From Deferribacteraceae bacterium V6Fe1 (lineage in GTDB: Bacteria; Chrysiogenota; Deferribacteres; Deferribacterales; Deferrivibrionaceae): a DNA stretch of 64,000 nucleotides. This document shows positions 17,954-26,612 of this stretch, one piece after another. Every line of letters begins with the position of its first letter. Position 1 is the first letter of the stretch. Where the stretch lies: NCBI GenBank assembly GCA_022813675.1, contig CP063375.1, positions 1,376,001 to 1,440,000 on the forward strand. The letters are read 5' to 3'. A model generated the notes under the pieces. It saw only the letters and a program-made list of their open reading frames with translations. It was not told the DNA's origin and did no database searches. The translations under genes and the position numbers were made by a program.

Positions 17954-19031
17954 ATTCTTTTATTGTTTCCTTATAAATAGATATCAAATTTTCAACATAA
18001 TTTTTAATTTCTAAAGTTTCTTTTAATATTTTAGCTTCTTCTGCTAGTTGTTTATATAGGCCTTTATCATTCAATAATTTTTCAATGTTATTTTTTATAC
18101 TAGTAGGATTCGTATTACAAATAAGAGAACATTTAGATGCAATCTCTTTAGATGGTACATTTTCTGAAATAACAGCAGGTAACCCGCAAGCAATAGCCTC
18201 AATATGAGTAATAGGGAGTCCTTCATACTCAGATGGTAAAACAAAAATATGAGAGTTTTCATAGTAAGACGCTACATTTTTTTGATAACCTACAAAATCC
18301 ACATACTTTTCAACATTTAACTCTTTTGCTAACCTTTCTAAGTTATTCCTTTCTTTCCCCTCTCCAACTATTATCAAAAATAAATTACTATAACATTTTC
18401 TCAATTCCGCAAACGCTTTAATAAGAGAATGAAAGTTTTTTTGTGGTACCAGTCTACCAACAGCTATCAAATTTATGTTATTATCATCTATCCTTTTATC
18501 TTTACAGACAAAACTACCTAAATTGATAGCATTGTACAAAACAATATTCTTTCTGCCAGCTATATTATGATCTTTTTCAACAAGATCCTTAACTGATTTA
18601 GATACTGAAATGTATAAATTGGTTTTATATGATAATAGTTTGTTAATTATTCTTCTATGCAAATGCCTTTCCCTTTTTATATTGTGTATGTGAGTTATGA
18701 TAGGAATTTTAAGTCTTATTGAAGCCAATCTACCAAAGTAATCCCCTGAAAATTGCATAGTGTGTATGATGTCAGGATTGAGCTCTTTGATTAATTTTCT
18801 AAGCTTCATAATTGTTGATATTTTGTAAACTTTTAACCCATTTTTTGAATTAAACAAATTAATGACCTTTATACCATTTTCAATAAAATCATTAATTTTT
18901 TCTCCTGTTCCTGAAATGTTTATAATAATTACTTCAATATTATCCCTATTTTTGCAAGCCATAGAAATATCAAAAATAAGGTTTTCTATGCCGCCAAATG
19001 GCAATCCACCAACAACAATAGCTACTTTCAT
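17943..19031 (-). CDS. Family 4 glycosyltransferase
   Basis: A 362-aa GT4 enzyme. It opens with VAIVVGGLPFGGIENLIFDI (acceptor domain) and carries the donor-binding LIAVGRLVPQKNFHSLI and PSEYEGLPITHIEAIACGLPAVISENVPS motifs. A strong GGGAGGTAAT ribosome-binding site precedes the ATG. It overlaps the next gene by 11 bases within the LPS block. High AT content and A-ending codons are marked here. Sugar and linkage unknown. Confidence 0.85.
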   Translation of the reverse strand: MKVAIVVGGLPFGGIENLIFDISMACKNRDNIEVIIINISGTGEKINDFIENGIKVINLFNSKNGLKVYKISTIMKLRKLIKELNPDIIHTMQFSGDYFGRLASIRLKIPIITHIHNIKRERHLHRRIINKLLSYKTNLYISVSKSVKDLVEKDHNIAGRKNIVLYNAINLGSFVCKDKRIDDNNINLIAVGRLVPQKNFHSLIKAFAELRKCYSNLFLIIVGEGKERNNLERLAKELNVEKYVDFVGYQKNVASYYENSHIFVLPSEYEGLPITHIEAIACGLPAVISENVPSKEIASKCSLICNTNPTSIKNNIEKLLNDKGLYKQLAEEAKILKETLEIKNYVENLISIYKETIKEYGK

Positions 19032-19032
19032 A

Positions 19033-19992
19033 TTACCTCCCTATAAGAAGCTGAATCAATCCTAATGGCAAAGCCCTTAAAAACTGCTTCTTCATTCTAT
19101 TCGAAGTGCCTAAAATATATTTTAACCTTTTATATTCTACCAAGACTCTTGAGTGTGAAGCCGATTTGTATAGAGCTCTTAAATATGTAGAAGCCTCATT
19201 TTTTTTGAGACTATCACACATGAATGAATAGTCAAATAAACCTTTCTTTGCAAAAGTCAGTCCCTGCAAAAAAGCGTATTCAAATTCTAACATAAGATCT
19301 TCTACCTTATTTTTGAAGTCCTTGTTTGTGATACTATCAATTCTATTAACGTGTCTATATGAAATTTTTGATGAGTAGCATATTGGAAATTCTGGGTAAT
19401 TTAAAGATAAGGAGATGTAATTTCTTATAAAATACTTGTCGTGCCCCATTCTTATGGGAGGGAGATTTAAGTTATTGCTTAAAATGATATCTTTTCTTAT
19501 TAAAAGCCCCCATAACAATGGGTTACACTTTTCCCAAAATTTCCTTAACATAGAATTACCATTGTAGATCTTTTCTGGCGTATTTGTTTTTACAGTTCCA
19601 TCTATCATAATTTCTTCGTGAGGTTGAACTACTATGAAAGCATTATTTTTAAGAGCTATTTCAAGTGCTTCAATGACTCCTTCAAAAAATATTATATCAT
19701 CACAATCGCAGACTTGAATATATTTCCCTTGTGCTAAATAGATTGCCTTGTTATAAGTATGAGCCGGTCCAAGATTCTTACTATTTTTTACAACTTTAAC
19801 ATTTTTACGGCTTTTTGAAAAATCTAAACAGAGCTTATAGCTATTGTCTTTACTAAAATCATCTACTAAGACTATTTCAACATCATTTTCGTTAAAGCTA
19901 ATTAAATACCCAAATAGGTTTGGGAGATATTTTTCAGCATTATATATAGGGATACATATGGATAACAAAATATTATCAGTAATACTATTCAT
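19033..19992 (-). CDS. Family 2 glycosyltransferase
   Basis: A 319-aa inverting GT-A glycosyltransferase. I start it at the ATG at 19992, which overlaps the O-antigen ligase stop by ATGA; the longer frame to 20040 lies inside the ligase gene. The N-terminus shows LSICIPIYNAEKYLPNL, VEIVLVDDFSKDNSY with the nucleotide-binding Asp, and CDCDDIIF as the DXD metal motif. The C-terminal part is less conserved. Probably adds a core or O-unit sugar. Confidence 0.86.
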   Translation of the reverse strand: MNSITDNILLSICIPIYNAEKYLPNLFGYLISFNENDVEIVLVDDFSKDNSYKLCLDFSKSRKNVKVVKNSKNLGPAHTYNKAIYLAQGKYIQVCDCDDIIFFEGVIEALEIALKNNAFIVVQPHEEIMIDGTVKTNTPEKIYNGNSMLRKFWEKCNPLLWGLLIRKDIILSNNLNLPPIRMGHDKYFIRNYISLSLNYPEFPICYSSKISYRHVNRIDSITNKDFKNKVEDLMLEFEYAFLQGLTFAKKGLFDYSFMCDSLKKNEASTYLRALYKSASHSRVLVEYKRLKYILGTSNRMKKQFLRALPLGLIQLLIGR

Positions 19993-21125
19993 GATTTTAT
20001 TTTTCCTGATTTTGAATATAGAGCTCCAACAATAAAGCAAAAAAGCATTAAGACTTCCGTGTCGCCAAAATTGTTTTCTGTCAATCCGTCAAGCATGTAA
20101 GCAACTATTACCCCTATCCCTGCTAATTTAGTAAATTGGTCATCAGATTTGTAAAATCTATACAATAGCGTGCCTAATATTGTCATTAGTATTACAAGAG
20201 CAGGGATACCATGATAAATTGCCAATGTTAAGTATGAATTATGAGAGTGGGCCTTTGAGCTAACTGGCACATCTATATATTTATCAAAATATTTTCTTAT
20301 ATTATTGCCTATTCCAAAAACTGGATTATCTTTAATTATCTCAAGAGAGCTTTTCCAAAGTACTATTCTTGTGCCAAATGAAGTAGTTGAAACATTATAC
20401 GAATCATTAAAAAAGTCATTGAATCTATTTTTGAAAGTATCATTGGTAGATATTAAGCTGGCAAAGAGAAATACTATAAATAAAGAAAACAGTATGCCTT
20501 TACTTCTATATTTCATTGCAAGTATTATCAATAGCGTTATTGTTGTAAAAAGTATCGGACCTCTTGAAAGAGTTAACATTAGAGAGGCATAATATAGTAT
20601 GAATAATAATACATACGAATACAATTCTATTTTTGTTGTATATGACTTAGTTATTAGTATGACAAAAACTAAAATGATTATTAGTGAAATAGTATTGCCA
20701 TAAGTCAGAGCATGAGTAAAAAAACCATCTGCCCTTGGGGTAAGTTTCTTTATTAATTCATATATTGCATAGCATGAGGATAAAAAAGCACCAAGCATTA
20801 AGAAGTTAAAAGCATTAGATACCTTTAACTTTTTTTCTTTAAATAAATACCATGTTACAAAAAATATCAGGTAGTGCCACCAGCTAAAAGATTTCTTTAT
20901 TAGTTTACTAACACTGCTAAAGTTTTCATAGTTTACAAATTTTGATAATGTTGTCCAAACAATAAATAAAATGAATAAGATAACAATTTTATCTAAAAAG
21001 ATGTTTTTATTTCCTTTGACAATATCTTTAATAAAAAATAACAAAAGAATCCCGAACGCTATTTGAGTTGCACTTATTGATATAAAATGTGACAAACTAA
21101 AAATATACATAAAGTATTCAACCAT
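19989..21125 (-). CDS. O-antigen ligase family protein
   Basis: A 378-aa polytopic membrane protein of the Wzy_C/WaaL type. Around ten hydrophobic segments are visible, with the periplasmic loop and family motif NPVFGIGNNIRKYF followed by AHSHNSYLTLAIYHGIPAL (the H...HNxYL stretch). The known role is joining O-antigen, or another glycan, to lipid A-core in the periplasm. It could instead be a Wzy-like polymerase, since these two are hard to separate by sequence. A GGGAG ribosome-binding site supports the start at 21125. Confidence 0.84.
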   Translation of the reverse strand: MVEYFMYIFSLSHFISISATQIAFGILLLFFIKDIVKGNKNIFLDKIVILFILFIVWTTLSKFVNYENFSSVSKLIKKSFSWWHYLIFFVTWYLFKEKKLKVSNAFNFLMLGAFLSSCYAIYELIKKLTPRADGFFTHALTYGNTISLIIILVFVILITKSYTTKIELYSYVLLFILYYASLMLTLSRGPILFTTITLLIILAMKYRSKGILFSLFIVFLFASLISTNDTFKNRFNDFFNDSYNVSTTSFGTRIVLWKSSLEIIKDNPVFGIGNNIRKYFDKYIDVPVSSKAHSHNSYLTLAIYHGIPALVILMTILGTLLYRFYKSDDQFTKLAGIGVIVAYMLDGLTENNFGDTEVLMLFCFIVGALYSKSGKIKS

Positions 21126-21879
21126 TTTTGCACTCCCAAGCTTTTATATATTTTAATACTTCATAAAAACTGCCTAAAATGGCAATAATAAGCCCTCTGT
21201 AACCTTCAAAAATTCCGCCTTTTAAAAAGTACATTTTTATAAACTTTAAAGGGGGTTTAGTAAATAAATTTAGCAGTATACTTAGATTACTCAGTTTACT
21301 TTTTTCTTTTCCTAAAATTGTTGTGTACTTATTCATTTTATTAATGTGGTCTTCAATATTTTTATATGAATAGTGATAAAGGTCACAATTTTTAGGGATG
21401 TAAAATATTTTTTCTCCGCAGACTAAAGATTCATGCACCGATTTATCATCCCAAAAGCAGACATTTTTGTCATAAATCCTTATTTTATAATCAGGATACC
21501 AACCGCTGTTTTTAATGAATTTGCCAAGATAAAAGGTCCGCCTTGGGGTTACAACAGCGGAATAACCCTGGGAGAAAATATCATCTACATGCTCTAACAG
21601 ATATTTTTTTAGCTCTACCGAAACTTCTTCATCAGCATCAATTGAAAATATGATATCATTTTTTGCTAAATTAGAGGCAAAATTTTTTTGCTGTCCATAC
21701 CCTTCAAACTTATTAATATACACCTTATCAGTATATTTTTTGGCTATTTCTATTGTCTTATCAGTGCTTCCGGAGTCAACTACGATAATTTCATCTACAA
21801 AATCCAGAGACTTAAGACATCTTTCCAAATTTTGTTCTTCATTAAAAGTTATAATTGTCGCCGAAAGTTTTAATTTCAT
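21118..21879 (-). CDS. Family 2 glycosyltransferase (WaaE/KdtX-like)
   Basis: A 253-aa GT2 enzyme. SATIITFNEEQNLERCLKSL and DEIIVVDSGSTDKT are the hallmark opening of the LPS inner-core beta-1,4-glucosyltransferase group (WaaE/KdtX). DADEEVS holds the DXD motif, and RTFYLGKFIKNSGWYPDYK with an acidic/His segment follows. The C-terminus has a hydrophobic helix suggesting membrane association. It overlaps the ligase gene by 8 bases. The exact donor is inferred from family only. Confidence 0.85.
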   Translation of the reverse strand: MKLKLSATIITFNEEQNLERCLKSLDFVDEIIVVDSGSTDKTIEIAKKYTDKVYINKFEGYGQQKNFASNLAKNDIIFSIDADEEVSVELKKYLLEHVDDIFSQGYSAVVTPRRTFYLGKFIKNSGWYPDYKIRIYDKNVCFWDDKSVHESLVCGEKIFYIPKNCDLYHYSYKNIEDHINKMNKYTTILGKEKSKLSNLSILLNLFTKPPLKFIKMYFLKGGIFEGYRGLIIAILGSFYEVLKYIKAWECKNG

Positions 21880-21887
21880 ACAATATG

Positions 21888-22967
21888 CTACACTTCACCT
21901 GCTAATTTGTAGTAAAGCTTAATATACTTATCAACCATTTTATTATTTGAAAATTCTTCTATTGTTTTGTGGGTATTACTTTTTAGTTTTTTAAAAATAT
22001 CTTCATTATCAATGATATACATTAGTTTAGAGAAAACATCTTCATGGCTTTTAACATTGCATAATAGCCCGTTTATATTGTCTAAAATCAACTCCGGTAT
22101 CCCACCAGCTTTTGTTGCAATTACTGGTAGTCCAAAGCTTAAAGCATCTATAATTGATGTGCAAAGCCCTTCCTCTTTTGATGTCATAGCAAATATATCC
22201 ATACATTTCAAACATGAATATACATCTTTTCTAAAACCAGCAAAAACAATATTGCCAAAACATGGTAAAGCTTTTGCAAAATCGACTACTTCATTAAAAA
22301 GAGGTCCATCACCAATTAATAAAAGTTTTACATCCTTCCTCAATTCAAATAGCTTATTAAAAGCCTTAATTAATGTTTTATGGTCTTTGTGGTCTGCAAA
22401 ATTTGCGATGCAGCCAACAATATAATGCCCTTCCAAGATTTTTTTCAAGTCATCCGGGCATTCATAATTATCAGGATTTTTAAATTCTACACCACTATAT
22501 ATAATTTCAATCTTGTTACCATCAATTCCGTCATTTATTAAAATATTTTTTATTGCTTCTGATATGGCGATAATTTTATTAACATACTTGTTTGTATATT
22601 TGAGTGTACTAAAAAGATTTTTCTTTACTGAGAAATCAACTCGTCTTGTATGTAGCAGCTTAAAATCTTTTCCGAGCATTTTTATAATAACAAGAGGTGT
22701 TAGTGAATGAGCATCATGTGAATGTACGATATCAGGTTTTATTTTATTAATAATTTTCGTTAGATTTAAAATACTGAGAGGATTAACTTCCCCTTTAAAA
22801 TCAAAAGGTAAGATATTTTTATCAAACTTGTTAATCAACTCCCCTTTACTGTTGGCGACCAAGTAACTTTCAAAACCATTTTCCAAAAGCCCTTTGTGAA
22901 GCAGTAAAGCCTGCCTTTGCCCGCCTCTCCACTCTTTCCCTGTATCTACATGAAGTATTTTAACCAT
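21888..22967 (-). CDS. Family 4 glycosyltransferase
   Basis: A 359-aa GT-B glycosyltransferase. It opens with ILHVDTGKEWRGGQRQALLL, typical of core heptose/hexose transferases. The donor domain shows IIYSGVEF, IVGCIANFADHKDHKTLIKAF, LLIGDGPL and the EX7E-type MTSKEEGLCTSIIDALSFGLPVIATKAGG. It lies directly after the MsbA-type exporter gene with an 8-base gap. It may act early on lipid A-core, but the acceptor is unknown. Confidence 0.85.
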   Translation of the reverse strand: MVKILHVDTGKEWRGGQRQALLLHKGLLENGFESYLVANSKGELINKFDKNILPFDFKGEVNPLSILNLTKIINKIKPDIVHSHDAHSLTPLVIIKMLGKDFKLLHTRRVDFSVKKNLFSTLKYTNKYVNKIIAISEAIKNILINDGIDGNKIEIIYSGVEFKNPDNYECPDDLKKILEGHYIVGCIANFADHKDHKTLIKAFNKLFELRKDVKLLLIGDGPLFNEVVDFAKALPCFGNIVFAGFRKDVYSCLKCMDIFAMTSKEEGLCTSIIDALSFGLPVIATKAGGIPELILDNINGLLCNVKSHEDVFSKLMYIIDNEDIFKKLKSNTHKTIEEFSNNKMVDKYIKLYYKLAGEV

Positions 22968-22975
22968 TTTAGATT

Positions 22976-24694
22976 TTAACCATCTTTAAATTGTATTTCA
23001 TATAGTCGTTTGTATATATCTGAAGCTTTCAATAACTCTTCATGATTACCGATACCTTTGATTTCACCCTTATCTAAAACAACGATATAGTCAGAATCGA
23101 GTACCGTAGACAATCTGTGAGCAATTACAATACTTGTCCGCCCTTTCATAAGATTTTCTAAGGCTTTTTGAACAATTTTTTCGGATTCGGAGTCGAGTGC
23201 ACTTGTGGCTTCATCTAATATAAGTATGGGCGGGTTTTTTAAAATTGCCCTTGCTATTGTTATTCTTTGTTTTTGTCCGCCTGAAAGTCTGACGCCCCTT
23301 TCTCCAATTATTGTGTCATATTTTTCCGGCAATTGATTAATAAATTCATCTGCAAACGCATATTTTGCAGCCTTATAAATTTCTTCTTCAGCTACGTTAT
23401 CCATACCGTAAGAGATATTATATTTGACAGATTCATTAAATAAAAATGTGTCCTGTGTTACTATTCCTATATTTTTTCTTAGAGAATGCACATCAAAATC
23501 TCTTATGTCTATGTCCCCGATTTTTATACTGCCCGTTGTAACATCATAAAATCTTGGAATAAGCTTTATAAAAGTTGACTTTCCGGCACCACTTGAGCCC
23601 ACTAAAGCAATCTTTGAACCACTTTTAATGTGTAAGTTAATATCTTTTAAAACAAGTTCATTATCGTAAGCAAAACTAACATTATCAAAAACAATGTCCT
23701 TATCTTTTGCGTCACATTTAAGTGTCCCATTGTTTTGTAAAATTTCATTTTCCGTATCCATCATTTCAAAGACACGTTCGGCGGCTCCGATAGCAGCTTG
23801 GATACTGTTGTTTGCGGTGTTTATCCTTTTGAAAGGATCATACATCATCATAATTGCAGCCATAAATGAGAAAAAAGTACCGGGAGTTGATGCGCCGCTA
23901 ATAACCTTTAAGCCACCATAATATACAACAAGACCAATACCGATGGCACCTATCAGTTCCATTAATGGTGAACTTATTTCATTATAAAACATTTTCCTGA
24001 TTTCATAATTTACAAACTTGCGATTATTTTCTTTAAATTTTTCTTTCTCTTTATCTTCCATTGCAAAGGCTTTTACTACCTGCACCCCTGAAAAGGATTC
24101 CTGTAATACCGATGAGATTCCACCCATCTGACTTTGCCCTTTTTTGCTATACTTTTTTATCTTTTTCCCGATTTTGACTATCGGAAGCACAAGCAGTGGG
24201 AGTATGAAAAGAGCAAAAGAGCCGAGATATAAATCTTGGTAAAGTACCACTGCCGCAAGACCTATAATGGAGAACACTTCTCTCATTCCTGTAACAAATG
24301 AAGGGATGGAATTTTGCATCAAGTTTACATCATTTGTTATCCTTGACATCAACACACCGGTTTGATTGTTTGAAAAAAAGCGCATCGGGAGCATAATAAT
24401 TTTGTCAAATAAATCGTTTCTTATTTCTTCGATTACCTTTTGCCCGGTTTTTCTCATTAGGTAGTTTTGCCCAAACCTAAAAATACCCTTAATTAGATAA
24501 ACCAAAACTATCAAAATAGGCATAATAACAAGTTTTTCCTTGTCCTTATTGATGAAAATACCATCCAGTGCCGGTTTTATCAAATATGCACTCGCACCGT
24601 TGCTAGCAGCTACGAACAAAGAAAAAATAATTGAAAATACTATATAAATTTTATATTTACTAAAATACGACCAGATTCGTTTTATCTTATCCAA
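22976..24694 (-). CDS. msbA: MsbA-type lipid A-core ABC exporter
   Basis: A 572-aa half-transporter that forms a homodimer and flips lipid A-core across the inner membrane. Residues 1 to about 310 are the six-helix ABC_membrane domain. The nucleotide-binding domain shows Walker A GSSGAGKST, Q-loop IVTQDTFLFNES, signature LSGGQKQR, Walker B ILILDEATSALD and the switch His in IAHRLST. The start is read as TTG; no in-frame ATG lies nearby and the N-terminus aligns with the expected cytoplasmic end. As the first gene of the LPS block it fits lipid A-core export, though other lipid or drug export cannot be excluded. It is divergent from hemW. Confidence 0.86.
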   Translation of the reverse strand: MDKIKRIWSYFSKYKIYIVFSIIFSLFVAASNGASAYLIKPALDGIFINKDKEKLVIMPILIVLVYLIKGIFRFGQNYLMRKTGQKVIEEIRNDLFDKIIMLPMRFFSNNQTGVLMSRITNDVNLMQNSIPSFVTGMREVFSIIGLAAVVLYQDLYLGSFALFILPLLVLPIVKIGKKIKKYSKKGQSQMGGISSVLQESFSGVQVVKAFAMEDKEKEKFKENNRKFVNYEIRKMFYNEISSPLMELIGAIGIGLVVYYGGLKVISGASTPGTFFSFMAAIMMMYDPFKRINTANNSIQAAIGAAERVFEMMDTENEILQNNGTLKCDAKDKDIVFDNVSFAYDNELVLKDINLHIKSGSKIALVGSSGAGKSTFIKLIPRFYDVTTGSIKIGDIDIRDFDVHSLRKNIGIVTQDTFLFNESVKYNISYGMDNVAEEEIYKAAKYAFADEFINQLPEKYDTIIGERGVRLSGGQKQRITIARAILKNPPILILDEATSALDSESEKIVQKALENLMKGRTSIVIAHRLSTVLDSDYIVVLDKGEIKGIGNHEELLKASDIYKRLYEIQFKDG

Positions 24695-24751
24695 TGTCTC
24701 ATCCTTAAAAATTCTATTTTAAAATATCAAAACATAATGTATTTGTAAACA

Positions 24752-25843
24752 ATGAAAGGACTCTATATACATATACCTTTTTGCAAAAGCAAGTGCAAAT
24801 ACTGCGGATTCTTCTCTCAAACAGATTACTCAGATTCTCTTGTAGAGAAGTATCTGAAAAAAGTAATAGAATATATTAATATCTTTGAGATTAAAGATTT
24901 TTCTACGATTTATATTGGTGGTGGCACCCCTACATCTATTTCTTGGAGATTATTTGATAAATTTTTGCTGAATCTTTCAAAGACTGTTTTTTGGGATAAA
25001 ATTGCTGAATTTACTATCGAAGCAAACCCTGAAAGTCTTACTAAAGAACATTTGGATGTTTTTAAATCGTATTCTGTTTCCAGAATAAGCATGGGTGTTC
25101 AAAGTATGGATGACGAAGTATTAAAATTTTTGGGAAGGGTACATACAAAATCAGATGTAATTAGAGCAGTAAATTTAGTGAATAAAATTTTGCCAAACAC
25201 TGCCTTAAATATCGATATTATATTTGACATACCAAAAATTGAGCCTGCAATAATTATCGATTCTTTGGATACGATAATAAGAATAAATCCTGAGCATATT
25301 TCTGCATATTCATATAGCTTTGACACGGATTTTTTACCGCAACATCTTGAAGTGGAAGAAAGTCAATTTTTAAAAATTAAAGAGATGCTGCAAGAGAATT
25401 CATACAAAAAGTATGAGATTTCAAATTTTGCCAAAGAAGGCTTTGAAAGTATCCATAACAGGCTTTACTGGGAAATGAAAGAATATTTGGGAATTGGTGC
25501 GGGAGCAAGCTCGATGCTTATTAAAGGTGATAAGAGGGTTAGATTTTCTTTTCCTAAAAGTGTAACTGAATTTTTGGAAACTCCTTCCCTTACAGACTTT
25601 GAGGTTATAGAAGAAAAAGTTGAGCTTCTAAAAGAGGATTTGATATTTGGGCTGAGGTTAATTGAAGGTGTAAATTTGAATGTTTTAAATAATAGATATG
25701 GAAAGCTGGTTGAAAAAATAATTAAAAAATGCGATAAGCTATTTACTGAAAATTTGTTACGTTATAAAGGGGAGAGTGTATGTCTCACGGAAAAAGGGGA
25801 GCTTTATTTGGACTTTGTGCAGCAGTATTTGTGGGAATTATAG
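24752..25843 (+). CDS. hemW: Radical SAM haem chaperone HemW (formerly HemN-like)
   Basis: A 363-aa radical SAM protein. The N-terminal YIHIPFCKSKCKYCGFFS holds the CX3CX2C motif for the 4Fe-4S cluster. YIGGGTPTSI binds SAM, and ISMGVQSMDDEVLKFLGR plus YEISNFAKEG are HemW family motifs. The length fits HemW rather than the longer coproporphyrinogen dehydrogenase HemN. Its role is haem delivery to cytochromes and other haem proteins. It overlaps a downstream cytochrome gene by 64 bases. Confidence 0.9.
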   Translation: MKGLYIHIPFCKSKCKYCGFFSQTDYSDSLVEKYLKKVIEYINIFEIKDFSTIYIGGGTPTSISWRLFDKFLLNLSKTVFWDKIAEFTIEANPESLTKEHLDVFKSYSVSRISMGVQSMDDEVLKFLGRVHTKSDVIRAVNLVNKILPNTALNIDIIFDIPKIEPAIIIDSLDTIIRINPEHISAYSYSFDTDFLPQHLEVEESQFLKIKEMLQENSYKKYEISNFAKEGFESIHNRLYWEMKEYLGIGAGASSMLIKGDKRVRFSFPKSVTEFLETPSLTDFEVIEEKVELLKEDLIFGLRLIEGVNLNVLNNRYGKLVEKIIKKCDKLFTENLLRYKGESVCLTEKGELYLDFVQQYLWEL

Positions 25844-26100
25844 GCTTTGTATTATTGACATCTGACAGTTACGCCGGTTGCGCTGGTGATTGTATGACTT
25901 GCCATCCATCACTGAAAGGTTCTGCCGAGCATCGTTCTTTGGAATCTTGTATAAAATGTCATGACCCGGCAAAAAATATTTCTATTGTCCCTTCAAATGA
26001 TAATGGCTGTGGCGACAGGTGTTTTGATTGTCATAATGAATGGCCTAAAGATGGATATCATGCAGACCTTGTTACTTGTAAAAGCTGTCATAAGGGTTAA
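25780..26100 (+). CDS. Small exported tetrahaem cytochrome c
   Basis: A 106-aa protein with an N-terminal signal or anchor segment (about residues 7-31, ending near SYAGC) and four CXXCH sites: CMTCH, CIKCH, CFDCH and CKSCH. Four haems in about 75 mature residues is a very dense packing, as in small periplasmic electron carriers. The start ATG at 25780 lies inside hemW, in another frame, after GGGGAGAG; the overlap is 64 bases, long for this genome, but the next candidate start would lose the signal peptide. No exact family recognised. Confidence 0.85.
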   Translation: MSHGKRGALFGLCAAVFVGIIGFVLLTSDSYAGCAGDCMTCHPSLKGSAEHRSLESCIKCHDPAKNISIVPSNDNGCGDRCFDCHNEWPKDGYHADLVTCKSCHKG

Positions 26101-26103
26101 TCA

Positions 26104-26610
26104 ATGAATTGGTACTGTATTTATTATAAACCAAATTGTTTTAAAATAGTGGCGACTCATTTGAGCAGGCTTGAGAGCGATTACGAAATTTATTCACCGA
26201 AATTAAAATATTTTAAAGTGGTTGGCGGCAAAAAAGTTGAAAAATACCAAGACCTCTTCCCATGCTATTTTTTCTTAAAAACAGATGAGGAAAACTTGTC
26301 TCTAATACGTTTTACAAGAGGTGTGAGGAGAATATTGGGTAATTATAGAGGGGATTATTCAGTAATAGATGAGAATTTTATTAATTCTTTAAAAAGTGCG
26401 GAAGATGAAGATGGGTATATCTTTTTTGAAAATGACAAAAAGTTTGAAAAGGGTGAAAATATTGAGATAATCGACGGGCCTTTCAAAGGGTTAACTGCGC
26501 AATATTTGTATTCATTAAGCTCTCAGGAAAGGGTTGCCGTCTTATTAAATATAGCCAATGCTTCAACAAAGATAATTATTGAAAAGCATTTGGTCAAGTC
26601 AAGGGCGTAG
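26104..26610 (+). CDS. RfaH-like NusG paralogue
   Basis: A 168-aa transcription elongation factor of the NusG/RfaH type. The N-terminal NGN domain covers about residues 1-95 (NWYCIYYKPNCFKIVATHL, then LFPCYFFLKTD and TRGVRRILG). The C-terminal KOW domain shows GENIEIIDGPFKGLTAQYL. Length and divergence point to a specialised paralogue rather than housekeeping NusG. Such paralogues often antiterminate long surface-polysaccharide operons, and its neighbours here are galE, glmU and glmS; a role in expressing the nearby LPS operon is an inference. Confidence 0.82.
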   Translation: MNWYCIYYKPNCFKIVATHLSRLESDYEIYSPKLKYFKVVGGKKVEKYQDLFPCYFFLKTDEENLSLIRFTRGVRRILGNYRGDYSVIDENFINSLKSAEDEDGYIFFENDKKFEKGENIEIIDGPFKGLTAQYLYSLSSQERVAVLLNIANASTKIIIEKHLVKSRA

Positions 26611-26612
26611 GT

